Assembly: GCA_956465555.1 (NCBI GenBank)
Contig: OY101123.1
Span: 930,001 to 994,000, forward strand
Direction of reading: 5' to 3'
Source of the DNA: Nitzschia sp. pyKryTriq1
Taxonomy: Eukaryota; Bacillariophyta; Bacillariophyceae; Bacillariales; Bacillariaceae
DNA length: 64,000 nucleotides
Part shown: positions 32,905 through 43,848 of the stretch, in pieces
Layout of the letters: the number at the start of each line of letters is the position of its first letter
Position numbering within the stretch: the stretch's first letter is position 1
Translations under genes and position numbers: made by a program
Notes under the pieces: generated by a model
Told to the model about the DNA's origin: nothing
Database searches by the model: none
Seen by the model: only the letters and a program-made list of their open reading frames with translations

Positions 32905-33898
32905 CTATCGAATTAACCGAATGCCATTGGCATCAACGCATTTGATGCAAGGGGGTTGCGGAGAATTCACCAGATAGCGCGTTCGCAGTTGCTGGAAGCA
33001 GTCCCGAAGCAACTGTGTCGCTTGCTCCACCGACATATCCGAGCGATACCCTTGATCCAACACACTCAAACAAAAATTAGACCCCATTCCATGCGCCCCG
33101 TACTGAATCTTTTGTAAGGAACCCAATTCGTCCAACCAGTACAAGTGCGGTCGCAACGAGAGCTCCGCAGGATCGTGGTCTACTACAGTGACATCCCCTT
33201 CCTCCATTGTCTCCTTCTTCCAGGCCTGTTTCACTTGCTTCTGCACTTGATGCGAGAGGAAACTCGGCCTCGTAATTTCATTCTCGTCTCGCGTGGAAAA
33301 CATCATTCCGGCAATCAACAAGCACACATTGGCTCCCGGGCGAATCGCCGCTATCTGCGAACGAGCAAAGTATGCCATGGCTTCCACCGTCAATCCAGGC
33401 TCCACTGTTGGTTCCGATTTTGTGCCACTCATATCGATGAATTGGACGTCACAGCCAACCCCAGCCTCGTACTCATGAATAGAAGCATGCGCCTTGAGCA
33501 TCCCCATCAACCGATCCGACATGGCGGCGTTCCCCGCCGCGGCGGCCACTATACATTGCTGCTGAATATCGGTTGGTGATCGAGCATCCTCATACTCAAA
33601 GGGCTCTACCAGCGGTGCGATCTTGTCGAGGTTCGAGGCAGTCAAGGCAATCCCCTGGCTGACACTCGAGTCGGCACCCAACAGCACGAAATCCTAGTAG
33701 TATACGAATCAATCAAGGTAAGTCGCGGCAATTTGTCAATCTCATCGGATGCACAGTTTCCATCTTGAATCCTACCTTGCCCACAATGCCAACCAAGGTT
33801 TCCTGTCCGGCGGCCTGCGAAGCTACGGTTTCCTCTATGCAACACCCGAGCAAAGCTGCGAGGAGAATAGTAGCTGTAGATCTCAAGGATAACATCAT
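32905..33898 (-). CDS. Proteasome beta-4 (PSMB2/Pre1)-like subunit with signal-peptide-like leader
   Basis: 303 aa in two exons, 33898-33776 and 33693-32905, joined in phase 0 across an 82-bp intron. Residues 33-50 (ETLVGIVGKDFVLLGADSSV) align with the start of PSMB2 (EYLIGIQGPDYVLVASD). The C-terminal third is also diagnostic (GAHGMGSNFCLSVLDQGY, then QATQLLRDCFQQLRTRYLVN). PSMB2 is the catalytically inactive beta-4 subunit and normally has about 200 residues. The extra length here lies in two internal insertions (~25 aa before residue 160 and ~40 aa after LLIAG) and in a leader (LRSTATILLAALLGCCIEET) that looks like a signal peptide, which is unexpected for a cytosolic or nuclear proteasome subunit. 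It is divergent from PI31. It is either the only beta-4 with an unusual leader or a compartment-specific paralogue. Confidence 0.75.
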
Positions 33899-34321
33899 TC
33901 GATGGCTTGAAATGTAAAAGTGCATGGAAGGAGTAAGGAGAGAGTCCGTTGTCCGCATCGCCCATCTTGTGTTGGTTACGACGAAGTATGCGTGTTGTGT
34001 GTTGTTGGGTTTTAGTCGATTGGATCGATCTGCTCGCGTCGATGCACACCCGTACCGTATAACCACGATCATCGTCGTGCTTCGATCGTGTGCACGTCTG
34101 GGGAGTTCGCATCAGGTAGAACATAGTACTAAAATCTACGTGCGATTCGTCACAAAAAGCACGATTTTCTCGCCGCGATAACAACCCGCGGGACAACATT
34201 CGTAGCGCAGCAGCACATCAACCACAAACACACAACATCTTCCTCTACACATCTTTTCTGAACCCACCCTTTCCAACGCCTTTGTCATACTTTGCACAAA
34301 GTCCTAGCAACATTCGATAAT
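33899..34321. promoter_or_regulatory. Divergent promoter between proteasome beta-4-like and PI31
   Basis: 423 bp separate the two start codons. No other gene is supported in it. The arrangement would allow coordinated expression of a proteasome subunit and its regulator. No TATA box or known proteasome control element could be identified by eye. Confidence 0.45.
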
Positions 34322-35755
34322 ATGTCGACCAACAAAAAGATGAAGACAGCAGCAAACAGCGACGAAGAGTTCGAAAAAGTAAAGAAATACCTGCTCGAGT
34401 GCCCCCACGTATCGGGAGAACACCCAGCCATCAAAGCGGCGGTAGCGGCCATTGAAAAAGAACAGCAGCGGATGGATCGTGATCGCAAGCTCCAGCTCAA
34501 GTTTTCCAAAGAGAAGAAGACTACTGTATCAGTAGATGCGGATCAAGGGAATTTGGAAGACAGTGTGGTGGTAGTAGAAAGTCGATCCTCGTCGCCTCCT
34601 ACCGCTGCACGAACCGATGACTCGGCTGACGAGATGATGGAATGGCAAGATGTGGAAGAAAAAGGAAAGGAAGCGGCCGACGATCAGACGAGTTATTTAG
34701 GAAAGAATCTCTCCAAACAAGCGATCGACGCAATTTCGGAGTACAAGGTGAAGGTCAAGTCTCCCGTGGCGGCCATCGCTGTGGCATTACATGCCTCAAT
34801 TCGGTCCCAGGTTTTAGGGTTTAGTTGCACCGGAGTTCCCGAGGATGTATCCGCTAAGGGTGGCTTTGCTCCTCCCGTGCGAGAGCTACCAAAGAATCAA
34901 TTTTTGCCCGCCGCCTGGGATACTAAACCTAATAAAATCGCTATCCGCTATCGCAAGTCCGGGACTGGTGCCCTGGTGTTGACGGTCGAACAAGGGGAGG
35001 ACCAGAATATCACGGTCCGCCTCCAGCCCGCCAGCAGCAAAGAACCTTCCAGCCAGACACTCGTGTTCTCACTTGGCGATCATGTCAATCTTGATTCTTG
35101 GAACGCTGCTTTGAAAACGGCTCCTTCTGTTTCACCAGCCCTACACTACAAGTCCCTCGCTCTTCTCTTGACCAATTTTTGTCGTACCTTTGATCTGGGG
35201 TCGGTCGATGAGGACATGAGTGACCGGGCAGCAGCATCCATTCCGTACGTAGACAATACAGCAGTGTCTATGGCACAGACAATGCAAAAGTCCGATTTCA
35301 TTCCGGCACGTCCTGCGGAGATTCCTTCTCTCCGAGCTTCTTCACAGAAGCCCCGCTACGATGTACCCACGACTTTAGGCGAAGCTTTTCCCGGCATGAA
35401 TCCCTTGCAAAGAATTGGGGACTTTGCTGGCGATCTAGCCCCAGCAGGTCTGAGAGATCCAGTCTTTCCTTCAGCGGGTGATGGACGCATGGGGGGCAAT
35501 CTCATGGGACCGAATCATCCCATGTTCCAGGGAGGCGGCGGCGGCATGGTCGGACCGGGGGGTTTACCGCTGGGAGGGCCTGGAAGTATGCAGCCACGGT
35601 TTGATCCAATTTACCCCGAAGGCATCGATTTTCCCAACGGCGGCGGCCAACCAGGGCGACGATCGAACCGACCCAGCCGCTCCGGTGAACCGAATCCAGA
35701 TCACTTGCCTCCTCCGAATGCCTTTGGTGGCGGCGGCGACAACATGTTCTCGTAG
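34322..35755 (+). CDS. PSMF1: Proteasome inhibitor/adaptor PI31
   Basis: 477 aa, single exon. The start at 34322 (MSTNKKMK) is used because the frame upstream opens on a non-ATG codon. A charged N-terminal extension (~1-135) is followed by the globular PI31/Fbxo7-type domain (~145-305; SPVAAIAVALHASI, IAIRYRKSGTGALVLTVEQ, LDSWNAALKT). The C-terminal third is Gly/Pro/Arg-rich, with the family motifs DPVFPSAGDGRMGGN, PRFDPIYPEG and PNPDHLPPPN. PI31 binds 20S proteasomes through its C-terminus and aids their transport and assembly. The protein ends in MFS, a hydrophobic-aromatic-X ending comparable to the HbYX tail (MYL in human), so insertion into proteasome pockets is plausible. About 130 N-terminal residues have no counterpart in the human protein. 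Confidence 0.85.
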   Translation: MSTNKKMKTAANSDEEFEKVKKYLLECPHVSGEHPAIKAAVAAIEKEQQRMDRDRKLQLKFSKEKKTTVSVDADQGNLEDSVVVVESRSSSPPTAARTDDSADEMMEWQDVEEKGKEAADDQTSYLGKNLSKQAIDAISEYKVKVKSPVAAIAVALHASIRSQVLGFSCTGVPEDVSAKGGFAPPVRELPKNQFLPAAWDTKPNKIAIRYRKSGTGALVLTVEQGEDQNITVRLQPASSKEPSSQTLVFSLGDHVNLDSWNAALKTAPSVSPALHYKSLALLLTNFCRTFDLGSVDEDMSDRAAASIPYVDNTAVSMAQTMQKSDFIPARPAEIPSLRASSQKPRYDVPTTLGEAFPGMNPLQRIGDFAGDLAPAGLRDPVFPSAGDGRMGGNLMGPNHPMFQGGGGGMVGPGGLPLGGPGSMQPRFDPIYPEGIDFPNGGGQPGRRSNRPSRSGEPNPDHLPPPNAFGGGGDNMFS

Positions 35756-36499
35756 GCAGGCGTCCATCGAACTGCAAACAGTAATAGAGCGATTCTACAG
35801 TCTGTAAAGTTGCAATTTAGAAAGGTCAACCAACGAGTAGTCCAGAAATAGAGAGAAGAAGTGCCACAGTACGAGACCGGTAGATGCCAGGCATGTTTAC
35901 TCATGCAGTGCTCCGGTCTACTACGATTGCTCCGGGGTCAGGACCAGAAGAGTAGAGAGTCCTCATCTCCAGCATACTCGAGGACAGTGAATACCGTTTG
36001 CTAGTATCACCTCCGGAGCGTAACTGATCACATCACTATGACATCATGAATGGGACGGAGATAGCCAAACAAGGACGGACATTTTAATATAATATAATGT
36101 TCCCAGTCTAAATGATTAATGGTACAAAGTACAAAGACTAACACCGCTTCTGATGCTGAAGTATCGGTGATTCGTCTTGAGATTGAAGACAGGATGAAGC
36201 AATCATCCTGCCATGTAGCGTTTATGAATTCCAGTGTAAAGAAAACATCGTCCCCCTCTAGCCAAACATGTGCGTGCGTGTGTCGAGTCAGTATTAATAC
36301 AAATACATGGCCCGCGTAATGGTAGTTCCAAAGTCCATTCCATTTCTTTCCATTCCTCCTGTAACAAAATCGTCCTGACTTTCTGTTTGTTTGACTTTCT
36401 CCTAAAGACATTTGCTTTCTGAAGTGGACCCCATAAGGTTACACAATCAAAAGTTGAATCACAGAAAAATACAACACAGAGGGTACAAGCCTATTGCTG
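35756..36499. other. Intergenic region between convergent genes
   Basis: 744 bp with AT-rich 3' flanks. Open frames at 36028-36411 have no recognisable domain. Nothing else is seen. Confidence 0.4.
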
Positions 36500-37222
36500 C
36501 TAGTACCATGTGAGGGATCCACTCCAGAAGCTGTCGTTATCAAAGTCAACCTCCGCCGGCTCTTTGCGTTGAAGCACTTCGCCGGGGGTGAAGAAAGTCT
36601 CGAACTTGTTGTTGTGCAATACCACTACGCGGGAGATGTTGTGGCGACCGTGCGGAGATAGTCCGCCGGGTGCCGTGCTAATGAGATCAGACAGTTCCTC
36701 GCTTTCCACTGGGAAAGTGTCGGGGTCTATAGATAGTTCGTTGAGGACCTTTCTTTCTAAGCGATACTCTTGGCGGAACCTGAAGGTTAAAAATACAAAT
36801 AGCGAGTCGTTGAGTCATGGAACGTAGGAGTCACGTACAATCAGTACCGGAGTTCGGCGAGCTTACCTGTTGGTGTCCTCCGTAGAGTAAAAGAGGCTTG
36901 CCACTTCTTCTCTGGGCGTGAAAGGTCTCGACCACTCATCAGAGACAAGTGACGGAGCGAAAGAGACTCGTCGCCCAATGGAGGAGTCGGTTGAAAGTGA
37001 TTCGGAAGAAGTCGATAATGTACATAACGAGTCCTCATCTGAGTACGACGAACACCGTAGAAGTCCACTGTCGACTAGAAAAGACGACTTGGGGAGATTG
37101 ACAAGGACGAATTCGTCGCCGTCGTCGCCAGATATCGATGTTGCTTCGCATGGTGATGAGGGCCATGATGGAGACCGGCTCAAAACGGTGATGAGTGCCT
37201 CTCTTTCTACTTTGATTGTCAT
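36500..37222 (-). CDS. Small RVSFA-motif protein, unknown function
   Basis: 211 aa in two exons, 37222-36867 and 36779-36500, across an 87-bp intron. Residues ~80-90 contain RRVSFAPSL, which fits the RVxF docking motif for protein phosphatase 1. The following segment (EEVASLFYSTEDTNRFRQEYRLERK) is helical and acidic/basic. The N-terminus is a Ser/Asp-rich low-complexity tract, and the C-terminus is hydrophilic. Diatom gene sets contain many small proteins with an (R)VxFA motif followed by a Phe/Tyr-rich helix; their function is not known to me. A PP1-binding or phosphorylation-regulated adaptor is a hypothesis from the motif only. No targeting sequence is visible. Confidence 0.6.
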
Positions 37223-38992
37223 GGTGGGGTGCGTAAAATTTGTGTAAAAAATGTATCAATGGAAATTTTATGGCAGGTTCTCGTGTGCAGACGACCAAAA
37301 ACGGCCGCTGCGCGGGGAAGAACGGGCGGGAACGGAGAGTGAAAATTTTAACGCTAGAGAGAAATAATTCCGTTTGTCGAATGTACGACCGATTATACGG
37401 GATTGCTCTACCAGGGTCAGACATCGCTTATGACTTCAAGGAGGTTTATAATTAAGTCGTGTCGCCATCAAGTCGCCGTCGCGTCTTCTGAGAGCTGTTG
37501 GGCGGCCACCCCCGGACGATCGATCCTAGAGGTACCTGGTACTAAAGTGTCGTAGAACCTACGAGAGGCACACAACGGATCGTGCTTTGAGCGGTCTCGA
37601 TTTTAATAGTGGCATGCAGTTTGAGTACCAACAAAACCTGTACAAAAGTTCGTATGTAGAATTTAACGTGAGGGCTTCTTACCAAAGGTATTTCAGGGCT
37701 TATAAAATTTTCCCGAAGTTCGGGCTTCGATGATTTTTTTTTACGATCTGCAGAAGTAGCGTTCTCTGCCGAACCGAACTTCGAGCCCCGGCAACTTGGA
37801 TGGGCGACGTGTTGTTGGCATCAATCGGTGAGAAACAGAAGAAATCAATCAATGTTCTTCGTCACGCAGATGCTGCAACAGTGACGGGTGAAAGTCGTCT
37901 TTCGAGAGATCTTTCGGGCCTTCCGGCTCTTGGAGGGTAACTGGTTTCGACTGGTACAGATGGAACCCTATGGCGAGAAGAAGCCCGTTTGTGGTGGCAC
38001 CCTACAAGTACAATGACGAATGATGGTACAGCAGGAGGACCAGAAGTTTGGATCTACTGCTGGGTTGTCATTATTGAGGACGGATACTGGGAATCTTAGG
38101 AGCCACCAGGGACGGGATACAACAGTACGACGACCGGATAGTCAGATCGGCTATACATTTGACCGATGCTGTCATCATGATTTCAAGAAAATGAAGAAGA
38201 AGTAGTAGTAGTATGGATAGCGTTCTTATTCCTGTTGTTGCAATCATCATGGCAACAACAGTCTTGATAACGATAATGGATATCTTTGTTCTACTTTACA
38301 GTAGACTAGCTGATCGAAATCATGATCACTCGCCGTAACCTCTCCTGTGCCAATCACTGCCCACATTTTCTGTTTAAGCTATGTATTGGTGTACTGTAGT
38401 TTGTCGGCCATCATGGTCGAAGATACTTCCAAGAATAAAAAGAAGAGTTCGAGAGTTGAATTCGATACATGTACCTGGTACTGTAGCATCTACCGGTACA
38501 GTACCAGTACTTGTACAGCCGGTACGTACGAGTACCGGCCGGCACGAGTAGTACAGTACTCATAGTTCATGGTGTCATCATCATCATCTTTTTCGTGAAA
38601 AGTGGACTAGGTTGACTTCTTCTCCTCTTCTTCTACTCCGATGGGTCGGAGATCCAAAAAATGCCAAAGCCAAAAAAATCATCGTCGCTTTTATGTACAG
38701 TGTACAGTAGGTGCTTTGATGTGCTTTTCGGGCTTCGCGCTTCACGCTGGTTCATGCTTCATATGCTTCACCTCCTCTCATTCATTTGAAAGACCAACCA
38801 TAACGAGCATACTCCGAGTACTATAGTCTAGAAGACGCGAGGTATTGGCTGTGTCTCAAGCTCACTAGCTTCATGATACTCCATGCTTGCGCCTTTTCTT
38901 CCAGCTGAGTGATAGTGAAGAGAGTGAGATCCAGCGATCGCACTGAACGGGAGTCCCGAACTTGACCTTGTCGGCAGGCAGCATCGGTGCCT
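37223..38992. other. Long divergent intergenic region
   Basis: About 1.77 kb between the RVSFA gene and the SbcD-SbcC fusion. No gene is supported. A cluster of GTAC-containing palindromes spans about 38466-38560, with TACCGGTA at about 38491. Short AGT and ATC trinucleotide runs lie at about 38203-38214 and 38575-38588. A promoter for each flanking gene must lie here. Confidence 0.45.
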
Positions 38993-41900
38993 ATGCCAAG
39001 TTTCGGGTTGCAAAGGGACAAAGTTCGGGCTCGTCAGTGGTACCTGGTGCTTCTTCTTTGTAGCATGGTGTCTCTTATGGGGCGGTTCGTGCCGGTTCGC
39101 AGCTGGATCCCTTCTCAGGTTCATCGCCAACGACCCGTGGTTGGTCGCTTGCCGGAAATCCCAGTCGGGAGCAGTGAAGTTTCACTCTCTTGGAGTGTTC
39201 GCAACCATCAGTCCTCTTCACGACTTTTTGCGAGATTTAATGTGGGTGATTCGGTCACCGTCAAAGTTGACAAATCTCTGGTCGTCAGTGGTATCATTCA
39301 AGAAGCTCGAGGAGGCGGGTGGTACTCGGTACAGCTAAACCAATTGAATGGCGCAACACCCGATGCCAGCAGCTCCATTATCAAGTGTCGCAGCACACAA
39401 ATGGGTCGGTTGCATTCAGGAGGAGTGATAGAACCTCCCAAAAATGAAAATATTACTTCGACGAACGTCCAGATGTTCTCCGCTCCAAACCCTGCCCGTC
39501 CCATCGTTCACCCGGATGCCGGTCAAAAGCCGAAATTTCCTCTCCCCGCTCCCACTATCTACGATCTTGATGCGGCACTTTTAGACCGATCCAATGTTAC
39601 CAATCAAAGAGACCAAGAGCTCTTGGAACAAGTCCAACACCACTCCAAATCCGAAAAATGGGTCGTCTTCACTGATTTGCACTGTTCACCAGCGTCATTG
39701 GATACATGTTTGAAAGTATTGGCGAGAGTTCATGAACTTGCGGTGGAACGGGGTGCAGGGGTACTCTTTCTGGGAGATTTTTGGCATCACCGTGGTACTT
39801 TGCGGGTGGACTGTTTGAATTCTGTTTTAGAACACTTTCGAGAATGGACTGTCCCCATGATAATGATACCAGGAAATCACGATCAGGTAACCTTGGATGG
39901 CCACAGTCACGGTCTCACTCCATTTGAAAATGCGTATCGGGTCGGAAATAGTATCTCGGGTCCCTTGGTACTCTCTTATCCAACCAAGTTTCGCAATGCA
40001 CTATTTATCCCACACATTCGAGATATCGCTACCATGGAATCCATTTTGCAGTCTTCGCTTGCACTGGAAGCATCGGCGCTGTTTGTGCACGCCGAAGTCA
40101 CGGGGGCGTTGATGAATGATTTGATTGTGTCGATGAATGGTGTTCCTCCACAATCCTTTCCGCTGCACAAACGCATATACTCGGGTCATTTTCACAAACC
40201 TCATACCGTGAAAGCTTCTGACGGGGCCGTGCAGATTGAATATTTGGGATCACCATACGAAACAACCTTGTCAGAAGCGCAGCAAGCCAAAAGCTTGGCA
40301 ATCCTCGATTCAAATTGGAAATGCATAGAATATGTTCCCATCGATATCGGGAGGCGTCATTTTAAGGTGTCTTCTTGGGAGGAGTTATCTCACTTGCAGT
40401 TGAAGCACAACGATGCCCAATCTGTATCATCGGGCAATTCGAACGTCCGATCCGGTGACCGAGTAGTCGCCTCTATCCAGCAAGCCGATATGGAGTCACA
40501 GACTCCTGAAATGAATGCCAAAGTCAAGGAGTTACGAGCTGGCGGTGTGATGGTCGAGATTCGAGAAATCAAGAGTGCTGTGGAGCAAGCCCTGGGCAGT
40601 TCTCTTGTCGGTGGAGAGGCAAACAAGTTGGAGGAAATGTCGACCGAATCCACTTGGCGAGCCTACATTGCTGAAGAAGAGCACCAACGCAAGAGCCTAA
40701 ACAACGAATCTGCCAAGGTTCTATTGGAAGCGGGATTTGAAATCTTGCAGGAACTGGAGACTTCGGAAGAGGTACAGTCCGAGCAATCCAAGGAAGTTAC
40801 AGATCTGGATTTGACGAAAGTTAGTGTTGAAGGTTTCGGTCCCTTTCGCGAAAAGGTAACCTATCCATTATCAAATCGGGGCCTGGTGCTATTGAAAGGC
40901 ACGAACAATGATGTTGGATCCGATAGGTAAGTCGCTGATGACTGTTGACCTCTTTGTCTGTACCCATTCTCACACACTCGTTCTCAAACCATCATCAAAC
41001 AGCAATGGGAGCGGGAAATCTTCTCTTGCCATGGCTGCCTTGTGGGCGTTGACTGGATCCATGGACCCTCGACGGGCACTGGACGGAAAGGTGTCGGATG
41101 TTATCAATGACGATTGCAAGGTAGGTTGCACTTCTGGAGCCGTGTACTGTGTTGTTCCTAGTCTCACACAACACCTTCCTCTAGGCGGCTCGAGTCACCT
41201 TGGATGGAAAATTGAACGACGTACCCTTTACGATTTCAAGAACCAAGACTGCGACGAAAAGTGGCCTCGTCTTTCATTTGGATGGGGTTGATCTTACGAC
41301 TCAATCTGCGAAAGAGACACAAGCCGTCATTGAGGAGCATCTGGGCGTGACTGTTCCAATTTTATCCCGGACCATGTTCCACGGGCAGCACGCGATCAAT
41401 GAATTGTTGGAGGCTACGGATGCAAAGTTAAAAGAAGAGCTTTCTCTACTGGTTCCGCTCGGTTTGTGGCAAACTGCTGCTTCGTTATCGAGAGCCAAAT
41501 CGCGAGAAGCAAGCAAGCGTGCTTCGGAGTTTGAGGGTATGATCACGATGCGATCACAGGACATTGGTCAACTAGCTGCGAAACGGAACGAAGCCGAGAG
41601 CAATCTGAATCAAAAGCAGAAAAGGATATCCAGTTTGGAAGCCCAACACAACGTGCAACTGTCTGTTGGTAGCGAGGACGGACAAGATTTCGATTTTCAA
41701 CAAATCGAGTCGAAGTTGGCTGGCGTTTCATCTGAACTTGAAGCTTTGGACGAACAGTATCGGGAGATTCAGTTGCAGAAACAGGATGCTTTGGAACCTC
41801 TAAGAATCGAACTCGAATCCACCATACGGTCGTACGAATCTTTATTGACGACAGTCCAACAAGGTGAACGCGAGGTGTACGCAGCGACTTTGAACCTGAA

Positions 41901-43053
41901 GATGGCGACGGATAAGGTCAACGAGGTCGAACAGAAATGGTCCATTGATCTTTCAGGCGGAGCTTCGGAGGTGTCAGCGCCGGATATCTGTCCGACTTGC
42001 AGACAACCCATTGCAACAACCGGTGACGGCCATTCCCACGAGGACCTAGAGATGATCATGACACGGGAAATCAATCACAGCATAGAAATGCGCAATGAGG
42101 CGAGGCAAAGCTTTGAAACGGCATCGAAAAAACTGGACAAGCAGCGGCAAGACTTCAAGCTTGCTGAACAGGAAAAAATCACGATCGAAGGTAATCTTCA
42201 AAAGAGTGAATTGGAGTGGAAGGATCAAATCGATCAGCTAGAGAAAACAATGGACTCCAGAAAGAGAGAACGAAACGCACTTTCCGATAAAATGGCGTTG
42301 GTGGCGAGAGAATCTCAAAAAGCAGCCAAGAGAGAGGCTGCTCTGGCGAACATCAAGATGGAGAAGGCATCACTAGACTATGCCACCGAGACTCTTGCAA
42401 ATATTGACCAGGAAATGAAAGTAATCCAGAATCGTCTTGAGGAGATGGAAGGCGAGATGGCGGCTCAGAAGAAACGTGTCAGGACCATGTCCGAGCTTGC
42501 TGATCGTTTTGGTCAGCGAGGAGTTCAAACATTCGTTCTACAGAATGTGGTGGAGATATTGCAATCCTGTTCCCAGACATATCTGGACGATCTGAGTGAT
42601 GGATCTCAGAGATTGGATCTATCTTTGGATGCTGGTGATCGAATCTCAAGGACAGCTTTCGTGGTTGGCGCAGATGGCGACTTCAAGGAGAGACCGCTTG
42701 CTACACTGTCGGGAGGACAGTGGCGCCGATGCTCCCTCGCTTTGACGTTTGGTTTTGCAGAATTGGTGGCCCGTCGTGGGAAGTTTCGGCCGTCCATGTG
42801 CGTGCTAGATGAGCCCTTGACTCATCTAGATCGGTCGGGTCGATCCAAAGTTGGAGATGTCATTAGGAAAATGATGCGACCTAGTGATTTGGACGGGAAT
42901 AAAGGATTTGGAATGATGGGAATGTCCACTGTCGTCCTCATCCTACAAGATTTGGCAGCGGAAGAACTTGACGAATCATTTGACTGTATCGACGAAGTCA
43001 TCAAGGAAAACAGTGCAAGCCGTGTGAAGGTGGATGGTTTCCATACAAGCTAG
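38993..43053 (+). CDS. SbcD-SbcC fusion: nuclease plus SMC-type ATPase in one chain, with targeting leader
   Basis: 1306 aa in three exons: 38993-40926, 41003-41120 and 41185-43053. The start is the first ATG. The leader (RARQWYLVLLLCSMVSLM, then VRS-W) resembles a signal peptide with Trp at +1, the complex-plastid pattern. A small Tudor/SH3-like segment follows (~84-135). The SbcD/Mre11-type phosphoesterase spans ~222-420, with D228-L-H230, GD 261-262, GNHD 294-297 and GHFHKPH 398-404. The SbcC/Rad50-type ATPase starts near 615: Walker A SNGSGKSS at 645-652, Q-loop segment FHGQHAINELLEATD, coiled coils, zinc hook CPTC (C953, C956), signature LSGGQ at 1192-1196 and Walker B VLDEP near 1224. 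Bacterial SbcCD is two subunits that cleave hairpins and DNA ends; eukaryotic Mre11 and Rad50 are also separate. An organelle DNA-repair nuclease is inferred. Walker A has Asp where the first Gly is usual. Confidence 0.82.
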
Positions 43054-43077
43054 TAGCAACGCTTATGCTGATGTTAC

Positions 43078-43848
43078 TTATGCTAAATAAATTCGAATCA
43101 TCGATTTGGCATGCGCGTTGCAAATGGGACATTTGGAGTGCTGTGAACTCATCACTCTTCTCGCGCAACGTTTGCAAAGACACAAGTGGCCACAAGGGGT
43201 CACCGCGAATTTCCGGTACCCCTCCAGACAGACCACGCAATTGCCGAATTCCCCGGGGGTATCTTCCTCGGAGACTCTTTTTTGCGTGGCACGCTCCAAT
43301 ATTTCCCTGCAGCGCTGGGCCAAACAGTAGCTTCTATTCTGAGAGCTTGAGCCCGTAAAAGCATCCTGCGAGTCGTGGTCTCGTTGACCGTCCTGGGCCA
43401 ACGAGTTCCTCTGGTGGGGCGTCGCACCATGATACTGGTTCACCCTCTCCATTCGCGCTTCAGAAACTAATGCCTCCAAAGAAGAAGGACTTTCACCGAG
43501 AAGAGCCCCTCCGTCTGCGCCATTCATCCTAGATTGCTCCCACCAGTGTTTATCCGCAGACTTCATTGCTCGTATCTTGGTGTGAAAGCCGAGAGTGCTC
43601 CCCGAACGACTGGTGTGGAGAAGAATCCCAGCTTCTTCACGATCTCGCAGCCATCCCGGATACGACAACCGGAGCTCTCGAATCGTTCTCAGATTCCGTT
43701 CAAAGAGAATTTGGTTTGCTTCCATGCGGCTACGAATCGCGAAAGATGCTAGACTAGAGTCGTCATCACTCTGGAACTTCTCCCAGTCGTCTTCCCAGCC
43801 GGGGTAGGAATACTCGTCCCATGGTGGTGACCGTGACGGCGTCACCAT
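43078..43848 (-). CDS. RING-finger protein (C3HC4), probable E3 ubiquitin ligase
   Basis: 256 aa, single exon. The start is the ATG at 43848; the frame begins two codons earlier with GTG. The N-terminal ~200 residues are hydrophilic, Ser/Glu/Arg-rich and without a known domain. The C-terminal ~50 residues are a compact RING: CVVCLEGYRKFAVTPCGH, then LCKRCARRV, then CPICNAHAKSMIRIYLA. This is the C3HC4 type at the extreme C-terminus, as in MUL1/XIAP/CGRF1-class ligases, where a hydrophobic tail after the last cysteine pair supports dimerisation. Ubiquitin ligase activity is inferred from the motif; the substrate is unknown. Its stop lies 24 bp from the stop of the convergent SbcD-SbcC gene. 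Confidence 0.78.
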   Translation of the reverse strand: MVTPSRSPPWDEYSYPGWEDDWEKFQSDDDSSLASFAIRSRMEANQILFERNLRTIRELRLSYPGWLRDREEAGILLHTSRSGSTLGFHTKIRAMKSADKHWWEQSRMNGADGGALLGESPSSLEALVSEARMERVNQYHGATPHQRNSLAQDGQRDHDSQDAFTGSSSQNRSYCLAQRCREILERATQKRVSEEDTPGEFGNCVVCLEGYRKFAVTPCGHLCLCKRCARRVMSSQHSKCPICNAHAKSMIRIYLA

